From Sporocytophaga myxococcoides DSM 11118 (GTDB lineage: Bacteria; Bacteroidota; Bacteroidia; Cytophagales; Cytophagaceae), in NCBI RefSeq assembly GCF_000426725.1, contig NZ_KE384562.1, positions 34,895 to 98,894 of the forward strand: a DNA stretch of 64,000 bases, in the 5' to 3' direction. Under the pieces are notes generated by a model. That model had not been told where the DNA came from. It was given only the letters and a program-made list of their open reading frames with translations, and did no database searches. Both the position numbers and the translations under genes were made by a program. Position 1 is the stretch's first letter; the number at the start of each line of letters is the position of its first letter. Shown here in pieces: positions 53,307-62,100 of this stretch.

Positions 53307-55226
53307 TTGCAGGATATTCATAAAATATTACTCCAGTATTTCGGTTATTCTCAGTTCAGACCTCTTCAGGAAGAAATTATCTCCTGTGTTTTGAACGGAA
53401 AAGATACTCTTGCCTTACTTCCTACGGGAGGTGGGAAATCACTTTGTTTTCAGGTGCCAGGACTTGCTATGGAAGGACTTTGCATCGTAGTTTCTCCCCT
53501 GATTGCATTAATGAAAGATCAGGTGGAAAGACTCAGAGAAAAAGGGATATCCGCATTTTCTATTCACTCCGGACTTTCTTTTAATGAAATAGATGTTATT
53601 CTGGACAGATGTGTATATGATCAAGTAAAATTTTTATACCTGGCTCCTGAAAGGCTATCTTCAGAAATACTCATCCAAAGGGTGAAAAAAATGAAAGTAA
53701 ACCTCCTAGCTGTAGATGAAGCGCATTGCATTTCTCAGTGGGGGTACGACTTTCGACCATCCTATCTTGAAATTGCAACTTTCAGACACCTCATCGGGGA
53801 CTCAGTTCCTGTAATGGCATTAACAGCTACCTCGACTCCGGGAGTAACTCAGGATATTCAGGATAAGCTTGAGTTTAAAACAACCAACGTAATCTCAAGA
53901 TCTTTTAAAAGAGACAATCTTTCATTCTCTTGTTTTAAGGAAGAAAATAAGGAAAGAAAGATTCTGCAAATACTTAAAAATGTACCGGGGACTGCCATAA
54001 TTTATGTTCGCAACAGAAAGAAAACAGAAGTCTTGGCTGCATTTCTGAATAGAAATAAAATCTCCGCATCTTTTTACCACGCTGGCCTGGACTATTCTAC
54101 TAGATCCAAAAATCAGGACTTGTGGATTAATAATAAGGTGAGAGTAATGGTCGCCACTAATGCCTTTGGTATGGGAATCGATAAACCTGATGTGAGAACA
54201 GTCGTTCACTATGATTTTCCTGAAAATCCGGAAAATTATTACCAGGAAGCAGGAAGAGCAGGAAGGGATGGAAAACGATGTTATGCGGTCCTTTTGTTTA
54301 ATGATAAAGATGTAGAAGAACTTGAAACAAAAGTTGAAAGTAATTTCCCAAGTGCGGAGATTATTAAACGGGTTTATCAGGCATTGGCTAACTTCTATAA
54401 ACTTGCAGTAGGGTCATCTCAATTTATAAGTTTTGATTTTGATATTGAAGCGTTTATTAAGACTTATAAATTGCCTAAAATTCAAACTTATTATGCCTTG
54501 AAAAGGCTGGAGCAGGAGGGGATGATCCAGATGAATGAAGCATATTATAACCCTTCAAAAGTTTTCATTTCAACCGATAAAACAAGGCTTTACGAATATC
54601 AACTGCGGAACCCTGAAGATGATGTTTTTATCAAGTCTATATTAAGAATTTATGGGGGAGAGGTATTTTCTAATTATGTAAATATCCGGGAAACAGAAAT
54701 TGCTAATTATATCCACAAATCTCAATCAGATGTTACGAGGAAACTTAGCTTTTTGGATCAAAAGGGGTTGTTGGTTTATGAAAAGCAAAAAGATAAACCT
54801 CAGATAGAGTTTGTAATGCCAAGAATGGATGCTTCTGTATTGCCTTTGGATTATAAAGATCTCGCCAAACGGAAGGCACTTTATAAGGCAAAAGTAGATG
54901 CTATGGTGGGGTATGCGACGAATTCAAATAAATGTCGGAGTTTAATGCTCCTGGAATATTTCGGGGAAGAAAATGGTGAAAAGTGTGGGTTGTGTGATGT
55001 GTGTCTGAAAGAAAAAAAAGATGAAGTCAAGGATAATCTTGAGGTCGAACTTTCAGAGAAAGTCATAGCGAAATTGAAGGTAGGTCCTTTATCTCCTGAA
55101 GATCTCGTGTTTTCTTTTAGTTCTACTGAAAAAGAGGAGGTGCTTAGAGTCCTGAGACGTCTCGTCGATTCGGGATTCTTGGTATATCTTGATGATGGAA
55201 GGCTCTCTTTAACAAAAGATATATAA
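53307..55226 (+). CDS. recQ: RecQ-family ATP-dependent DNA helicase
   Basis: A 3'-5' DNA helicase of 639 residues that acts in recombination and repair. It begins with a TTG (no earlier ATG is available) and the family start LQYFGYSQFRPLQEEII. Motifs are LLPTGGGKSLCF (Walker A, about 36-47), VDEAHCISQWGYDF (DEAH box), MALTATSTPGV and QEAGRAGRDG (motif VI). The RQC zinc site is a Cys cluster, CRSLMLLEYFGEENGEKCGL (two Cys) followed by CDVC. A C-terminal HRDC domain is not evident. It is followed 21 nt later by a dehydrogenase gene. Confidence 0.93.
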   Translation: MQDIHKILLQYFGYSQFRPLQEEIISCVLNGKDTLALLPTGGGKSLCFQVPGLAMEGLCIVVSPLIALMKDQVERLREKGISAFSIHSGLSFNEIDVILDRCVYDQVKFLYLAPERLSSEILIQRVKKMKVNLLAVDEAHCISQWGYDFRPSYLEIATFRHLIGDSVPVMALTATSTPGVTQDIQDKLEFKTTNVISRSFKRDNLSFSCFKEENKERKILQILKNVPGTAIIYVRNRKKTEVLAAFLNRNKISASFYHAGLDYSTRSKNQDLWINNKVRVMVATNAFGMGIDKPDVRTVVHYDFPENPENYYQEAGRAGRDGKRCYAVLLFNDKDVEELETKVESNFPSAEIIKRVYQALANFYKLAVGSSQFISFDFDIEAFIKTYKLPKIQTYYALKRLEQEGMIQMNEAYYNPSKVFISTDKTRLYEYQLRNPEDDVFIKSILRIYGGEVFSNYVNIRETEIANYIHKSQSDVTRKLSFLDQKGLLVYEKQKDKPQIEFVMPRMDASVLPLDYKDLAKRKALYKAKVDAMVGYATNSNKCRSLMLLEYFGEENGEKCGLCDVCLKEKKDEVKDNLEVELSEKVIAKLKVGPLSPEDLVFSFSSTEKEEVLRVLRRLVDSGFLVYLDDGRLSLTKDI

Positions 55227-55247
55227 TATTAAAGTTATTTCGAAAAA

Positions 55248-56186
55248 ATGAAAATAGTACTTCTGGATGCTGATACACTTGGAGAGGTTTCGGCAATTGA
55301 CGATCTGAAAAAGCTTGGTGATTTTATAAAATACGGGTTTACTAAGCCGGATGAAGTTTTAAATCGCTTATCAGGCGCAGATATTGCTATTACAAATAAA
55401 GTGGTTTTGTCTAAAGAGATTTTGTCTCAGCTTCCTGATTTGAAACTGATTTGTGTTGCAGCAACCGGGACGGATAATATAGATATTGCTTTTGCATCTG
55501 AAAAAGGTATTCCGGTTAAAAATGTCAAAGGATACTCCACAGACAGCGTTGCGCAGCATACATTCTCATTGCTGCTTCACCTGGCAGATAAACTTGAATA
55601 TTATAATAGTTATGTCCTAAGTGGGGAATATTGTAAAAGTGAAATTTTCACTTCTCTGGCTCGTCCTTACTGGGAGCTTAAGGGAAAAGTTTATGGAATT
55701 ATCGGACTGGGAGCGATAGGGAAAAAGGTCGCAAATATCGCAACAGTTTTTGGAGCAAAAGTAATTTACTATTCTACCTCAGGGGTACATGATGATCCTG
55801 ATTTTGAAAGGGTAGGTTTGGAGGATTTGTTAATGCAGAGTGATGTTATATCCATCCATTCTCCCCTGAATGATAGGACTCGCGGTCTGATTGGTGAAAA
55901 AGAATTTAAGCTGATGAAAGAAAATGCAATACTGATCAATGTTGGCAGGGGCGGGATAGTTAACGAAAACGCACTTATCGAAGCTTTGAATAATGATAGG
56001 ATCGCAGGGGCTGGTATAGATGTTTTTGAGAAAGAACCAATGGTTGGTTCTAGTCCTATTCTTAAAATTAAAAACAAAGAGCGGCTTGTGGTTACTCCTC
56101 ATATTGCCTGGGCTAGTATTGAAGCCAGAGGTAAACTGGTAGAGGGGATTATTAGTAATATTAATGAGTGGAAAGCGAAAAGCTGA
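55248..56186 (+). CDS. D-2-hydroxyacid dehydrogenase, NAD-dependent
   Basis: A 312-residue dehydrogenase of the D-isomer type. It shows the cofactor motif GIIGLGAIGKKVANIA (about 148-163), CVAATGTDNIDIA in the substrate domain, LINVGRGGIVNE and VVTPHIAWAS with the catalytic His. Family members reduce hydroxypyruvate, glyoxylate or 2-ketoacids. It follows recQ by 21 nt and may be co-transcribed with it. It converges on pgk with a shared terminator. Confidence 0.92.
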   Translation: MKIVLLDADTLGEVSAIDDLKKLGDFIKYGFTKPDEVLNRLSGADIAITNKVVLSKEILSQLPDLKLICVAATGTDNIDIAFASEKGIPVKNVKGYSTDSVAQHTFSLLLHLADKLEYYNSYVLSGEYCKSEIFTSLARPYWELKGKVYGIIGLGAIGKKVANIATVFGAKVIYYSTSGVHDDPDFERVGLEDLLMQSDVISIHSPLNDRTRGLIGEKEFKLMKENAILINVGRGGIVNENALIEALNNDRIAGAGIDVFEKEPMVGSSPILKIKNKERLVVTPHIAWASIEARGKLVEGIISNINEWKAKS

Positions 56187-56265
56187 ACACTAAAAAAGTG
56201 GTTCATTGTTTTTAATGGCTCCTTTTAGTATCATAGTTTTTAATAAGGAGGGCTTTAAAGGATAA

Positions 56266-56301
56266 TCAAAAAAAGAGACTGAAATCAGTCTCTTTTTTTT
56301 T
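56266..56301. terminator. Bidirectional terminator between dehydrogenase and pgk
   Basis: Core arms AGAGACTGA (56274-56282) / TCAGTCTCT (56285-56293), a 2-nt loop, flanked by A- and T-runs on both sides, so it works for both convergent genes. Confidence 0.85.
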
Positions 56302-56320
56302 GATTATGTTTTTATAATTC

Positions 56321-57505
56321 TTATTGAAGAGCGGCGACACCTGGAAGAACTTTTCCTTCCATGTATTCAAGAAGTGCTCCACCACCCGTAGAAACGTAAG
56401 ATACATCGTCTCCGAAACCTAGGTTGTTGATAGCAGCAGCAGAATCACCACCTCCAATAAGTGAGAATCCACCTTTTTTGGTTGCATTTACTACAGCTTT
56501 AGCAACAGCTACAGTTCCTTTTTCGAAGCTTGGCATTTCGAAAACTCCCATCGGGCCATTCCAAAGTAAAGTTTTAGATTTGTCGATTACTTCAGAGAAG
56601 CTTCTTTGAGATTCAGGTCCGATGTCAAGTCCCATCCATCCATCAGGAATGTTCCTGTTAGGGGCAATTTGTGTAGCTGCATTGTTGTCAAATTTGTCTG
56701 CAACTACTGTATCAATTGGAAGGATTAGGTTTACTCCTTTGCTTTTTGCTTTTTCAATTAGCGTTTTTGCTAATTCGACTTTATCAGCTTCAAGTAGAGA
56801 GGTTCCGATATTTCCACCAAGAGCTTTTGCGAAAGTATATGACATTCCACCACCGATGATCAGATTGTCTACTTTGTCAAGAAGTCTTTCTATAATAAGG
56901 ATCTTATCAGAAATTTTCGCTCCACCCATGATTGCAGTGAAAGGCTTATCAGCTTTTTCAAGGATTTTGTTAGCATTATCAAGTTCTGCCTGCATAACAT
57001 ATCCGCAAACTCTGTCATTGAAGAATTTAGCAATAATTGCAGTAGAAGCATGGGCTCTGTGAGCAGTTCCGAAAGCATCATTTACATAAACATTTCCAAG
57101 TTTGGAAAGCTTTTGAGCAAAAACTTCGTCACCTTTTTCTTCTTCTTTATAGAATCGTAAGTTTTCAAGTAAAAGGATTTCACCAGCCTTTAAATCTGCA
57201 GCAAGTTTTTCAGCATCAGCACCAATACAGTCTGTTGCAAATTTTACTGTAATGTTAAAGGTTTTATTAAGGTAAGCCAGAAGATGTTTCAAAGAGTATT
57301 TTTCTTCATATCCACCTTTTGGTCTTCCCAGGTGAGACATAAGAATAGCACTTCCTCCGTCTTTCAGAATTTTGTTTACTGTTGGAATTACAGCTTTTAG
57401 ACGGGTGTCGTCAGTAATTTCGTATTTATCGTTTAAGGGTACATTGAAATCAACCCTAATCAAGGCTTTTTTACCTGAAAAATTAAAGGAGTCTACAGTT
57501 TTCAT
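56321..57505 (-). CDS. pgk: Phosphoglycerate kinase
   Basis: Transfers phosphate from 1,3-bisphosphoglycerate to ADP in glycolysis. The 394-residue chain has the N-domain KKALIRVDFNVPLND and LMSHLGRPKG, the substrate-loop NDAFGTAHRAHAST, and the nucleotide domain AIMGGAKISDKI and WNGPMGVFE, then GGGDSAAAI near the end. All key motifs are intact and the length is typical. It is a single-gene unit, with a terminator at its 3' side. Confidence 0.97.
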   Translation of the reverse strand: MKTVDSFNFSGKKALIRVDFNVPLNDKYEITDDTRLKAVIPTVNKILKDGGSAILMSHLGRPKGGYEEKYSLKHLLAYLNKTFNITVKFATDCIGADAEKLAADLKAGEILLLENLRFYKEEEKGDEVFAQKLSKLGNVYVNDAFGTAHRAHASTAIIAKFFNDRVCGYVMQAELDNANKILEKADKPFTAIMGGAKISDKILIIERLLDKVDNLIIGGGMSYTFAKALGGNIGTSLLEADKVELAKTLIEKAKSKGVNLILPIDTVVADKFDNNAATQIAPNRNIPDGWMGLDIGPESQRSFSEVIDKSKTLLWNGPMGVFEMPSFEKGTVAVAKAVVNATKKGGFSLIGGGDSAAAINNLGFGDDVSYVSTGGGALLEYMEGKVLPGVAALQ

Positions 57506-57551
57506 ATCGCAAATTTTAAGGAGGCCAATATTAAAGAAATCTTGGTAAAAT

Positions 57552-57584
57552 AAAAAAGGCGATATTGAATTATCACCTTTTTTT
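57552..57584 (-). terminator. Ferredoxin-gene terminator
   Basis: Stem around AAAAAAGGCGATA / TATCACCTTTTTT with one mismatch and a 6-nt loop. On the minus strand it ends in a T-tract, just after the ferredoxin stop codon. Confidence 0.75.
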
Positions 57585-57606
57585 AATATTAGAAATTAAA
57601 TTTCAA

Positions 57607-58014
<408 letters not shown>

Positions 58015-58089
58015 TTAAGCACAATTTGATTCTCAATCAATATAAATCCTAATTTTGCAGAAATACTACAATTTTACAATTCAATATTA

Positions 58090-59103
58090 ATGGAGACGGG
58101 ACTTTCCAAAAGGGCAGATGCTTTTGCTGCATTGGGGAAATATTTAAATAATTTATCTGATAATGAGTTGGATACTTGGGCCAGGCAGGCGGAAAATAAC
58201 AATAGCTGGTTTACTAATGCCAATGTAAGGCAGGCATTAAATGGAATAACAGCCTTATTGGATGAAAAAAAACTCAAGCAATGGATTGAGGGATATTCAA
58301 CCGCCTATAAATCCAAAAATGTAGGGGTAGTGATGGCAGGGAATATTCCTGCTGCCGGTTTTCACGATTTTTTATGTGTCCTTTTAACTGGACATCATTT
58401 TTATGGAAAATTAGCGGCTACAGACAATGTTCTCCTTCGAAAAATTGCTGCGTTATTAATTGAAATTGAACCTGCCTTTGCAGATAAAATTTCTTTTCAG
58501 GATATGCTCAAAAATATGGATGCATATATTGCTTCTGGAAGTGACAATTCTGCCAAATATTTTAAAGCTTATTTTTCCAAAGTGCCTCATATCGTTAGGA
58601 AAAACAGATCTTCAGTGGCGGTCCTAAATGGGGGAGAAGAAGAGGGAGAGCTAAAACTTTTATCAGAAGATATCTTTACTTATTTCGGCTTGGGATGCAG
58701 GAATGTGTCAAAACTGTTTGTACCTAGGGGGTATAATTTTGATACTTTTTACAGAAATATGGACAAGTTTGAGGGGATTCTGAATTATCATAAATATGCA
58801 AATAATTATGATTATCAGAAATCAATATTCCTGTTGAATAGGGTGGATCATTTGGATAATGGTTTCTTGATGTTGAAAAGGGATGAGCAGATTGTTTCAC
58901 CAATTTCGGTTGTATATTTTGAGGAGTATGAAGATCTGGCAACCTTACAGTCTAAATTATCTTCTAATCAGGAGAAAATTCAGGTTGTATTGTCAGCCAA
59001 TGGCTGGTACTCAGACTCGGTAGCGTTCGGAAACGCTCAGTGTCCTGCACCATGGGACTATGCTGATAATGTTGATACCATGAAGTTTTTGATGGAGTTA
59101 TAA
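58090..59103 (+). CDS. Acyl-CoA reductase (LuxC-like)
   Basis: A 337-residue protein of the acyl-CoA reductase / LuxC family. The cofactor stretch reads NVGVVMAGNIPAAGFHDFL, and the probable active-site Cys is in FGLGCRNVSKLFVP (about Cys204). The C-terminus has VVYFEEYEDLATLQSKL and QCPAPWDYADNVDTM. Members reduce acyl-CoA to aldehyde, but the Bacteroidota type is poorly studied. It is divergent from the ferredoxin with a 135-nt gap, and ends at a very strong terminator. Confidence 0.88.
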   Translation: METGLSKRADAFAALGKYLNNLSDNELDTWARQAENNNSWFTNANVRQALNGITALLDEKKLKQWIEGYSTAYKSKNVGVVMAGNIPAAGFHDFLCVLLTGHHFYGKLAATDNVLLRKIAALLIEIEPAFADKISFQDMLKNMDAYIASGSDNSAKYFKAYFSKVPHIVRKNRSSVAVLNGGEEEGELKLLSEDIFTYFGLGCRNVSKLFVPRGYNFDTFYRNMDKFEGILNYHKYANNYDYQKSIFLLNRVDHLDNGFLMLKRDEQIVSPISVVYFEEYEDLATLQSKLSSNQEKIQVVLSANGWYSDSVAFGNAQCPAPWDYADNVDTMKFLMEL

Positions 59104-59105
59104 AT

Positions 59106-59139
59106 AAAAAGCCCCCCGACCTTGGTCGGGGGGCTTTTT
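59106..59139. terminator. Very strong bidirectional terminator
   Basis: Perfect 16-bp arms AAAAAGCCCCCCGACC (59106-59121) / GGTCGGGGGGCTTTTT (59124-59139) with a 2-nt loop. It serves the acyl-CoA reductase on the plus strand and the giant SprB-repeat gene on the minus strand, which stops at 59141. Confidence 0.9.
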
Positions 59140-59140
59140 A

Positions 59141-62100
59141 TTATCTGATGATTTCAATCCATCCTTTATATGCTTTACCATTTGGTAACAGCAGGTCATA
59201 GAAGTAAACCCCATCTGGCTGCTCCGATCCATCCCAGCTATTATCATAATTGTCACTTGCAAAAACTCTGCTACCCCATCTGTTGTGAACATAGAATTTA
59301 GATCCGTATGGTATTGACAATATTTCGAATCTGTCGTTTTTACCATCTCCATTAGGTGTAAACATATTTGGAATGTAGAATCCGGATCCAACCACTACTT
59401 CTTTTTCTACTTTACAGCCGTTTCCGTCCTTGATATAAATTTTATATTCTCCAGGAGCAAGGTTACTATAGCTGTTCAATGTTGAATCTGCTAATACGTA
59501 GGTTGAATATACAAGGTCATCATTACTAATTAAATAGAATGGTGTACCTCCTTGTATGTCATAAACATATATAGTACCTGAGTTGATTTCTCTTGAACTC
59601 TTGATTACAAATGTTTCAGCAGTGATAGGCTCTGGCTCATTGATGATAATATTAGAATTGTAGATAGTATCATAATCGGTTCCATTGAACAGGTAATATC
59701 CGCCGATAATGAATGGTACATCGCAATTTCCATCTTTAATACCCATTGAATAAATACCAGCACCTAAATCTGTGATAACATTATTAGTACTTTTATCAAT
59801 TGTGTTTAGATAATAGGTGAAAATTGGTATTCCCCCTTGTAGTGAGTCGATTAAAATCTCACCTTTTTTCTCATTGAAGCAAGGCACATCTTTAGTTCTT
59901 ATGTAAGGCATTGGCCCTATACGCACCAATGTCGTATCATCTTCCGCAAGACAATTCTTTGCATCAGTTAATTTGAAATGATATTTATTAATAGTAAGGT
60001 TACTGAATACATTATTGACATCAGAAGGATTATCATCAATTGCATACAGATATGGCGTGCTACCTCCTACACCGTTTATAGTCACGCTACCTTCATTCGA
60101 GCAGGTGATTTGTTTTATATCTGTCATGATAATTCTTAATTGTTCAGGCTCTGGAATTTCAAAAGGATAAGATACCGGACATTGATCATCTTTATTTGAA
60201 ATCACAAGTGTAGATTTTCCTCCTGACAGATTATCAAATTCACCTGTATTATTCTTTGTTCCATTTAAGGTGAAAATATATGGCTGAATACCTCCGGTTA
60301 TGTTAGATAATTTAATAGAACCATTATCATCACCAAAACAATTAACCCCCATAATATCAGCAACTATATTCGAAATATTAATAGTATCCGGAGCTGTTAC
60401 TTTCGCAGTTAATGAATCAGCACAACCATTCTTGTCAATTACCTTAACAAAATAATCATTTTGAGAAAGGCTACTGAAAATAGGATTAGTGATGAGTGTT
60501 CCATTATTTAAGGAGTATTTAAATCCTCCGTTTCCACCTGACACTTCCAAATGAATTTCCCCATTATTTGAATTCGCACAAGGTTTGATAGTGATAATGG
60601 TATCGATGCCAAGAACAAGTTTTTGAGGTTCTTTAATTTCGACAGGATAGTCATACAAACAGCCTGTATTGTCAAAGATTGAAAGGGTGTAAATACCTTT
60701 GTTCAATCCTGTAAAAGTTGAATCTTGTTGAGGTGTTGAGAATTCATCAAGTGCAAACCAATATCCGCCAGCTCCTCCAGTGATATTAGAAAGGGATATG
60801 ATTCCATCAGCTTTGCCAAAGCAAGATACATCTTTAGATAAATTATCAGCAATAAGTTTCTTTAAAGAAACATTTACAGAATCAACTTTACTTTCACAAG
60901 TAGAAAGGTAATCTAAAACTACAACTTTGATTAAGGTATCAGAATAGATTGGTTTTGAGAACTTATTAGATGTCTGATAGCTCTTTCCTCCGTCAAATGA
61001 ATATGCAGAATATACTTCCGGAATCGTAATCGTCACTGTTTTAGATTTACAGATAGGATTCGGATTTACTATTGGGTTAACCTGCATAGGAAGTGGTTCT
61101 TTGATCTCAAACTGATCTTTGTATAAGCAGTTTTTCGCATCTTTAAAGTTTACAATATAAACACCTGCAGGAAGGTCATAATTGTTTGGTCCGGTCAATG
61201 TACCTGGTGTCCATGCGTAGTTTGAATATGGTGCAGTTCCTCCTGAAATATTCAAATGTAATTCTATTTGTCCGTCTGATTTCCCATTACATGATACATC
61301 TTTTACAGCGCTTGCATGGTCTACAATCAATGTATCCGGCTGTGTAATTATAAAGGTAGTATCTTTACGACATGAATTCTGGTCAGTAATTTTTACATCG
61401 TAAGTTCCAGCTTTTAAATTACTTAATTTAGCATCAGTATCTCCTGTATTCCAGAAGTAACTGTAAGCAGGTGTTCCTCCAGTCGGAGTCATTTCAATAG
61501 ATCCATTATTTCCTTTGTAACATGGAACATTTGTTACAATAGAAGTAGCATGCAGTGGAGCTGGTTCATTGATAGTAAAGCTTATAGTTTCACTACATCC
61601 ACCCGCATCAGAAATTTTTACACTATGAACACCCTTACCTAAATTGAGAATATTGTTTGTTATCTCTCCGGAATTCCACTGGTAACTATATGGTGATGTT
61701 CCTCCGGAAGTAACATTTACATTAATACTACCATTGTTTAAGCCAAAACAAGTGATGTTTGTTTTGACGGTGTCATATGTAAATCCATCAGGTTCTCCGA
61801 TTACAAAGTTGGAGTCTAATTTACAGCCATTAGCATCAGTTACTGTTAGTTTATATGTTCCTTTTCCAAGATTAGAGATTCCCTGTGTAGTAACATTTTC
61901 TGGCCACAAGTATGTGTACGGTGCTGTACCTCCCGTTACGGATGTGATGGTGATAGTTCCATTGGTACTTCCTTTACAAACCGGTTCGCTTATATCAGCA
62001 GTAATGGCTAAAGGTGCTGGCTGGTTCACTATGAAGTCTTGAGACTGATAATTACACCCTTTGTCATCATTGAATTTTACTGAATAAGTGCCTGCTTTTA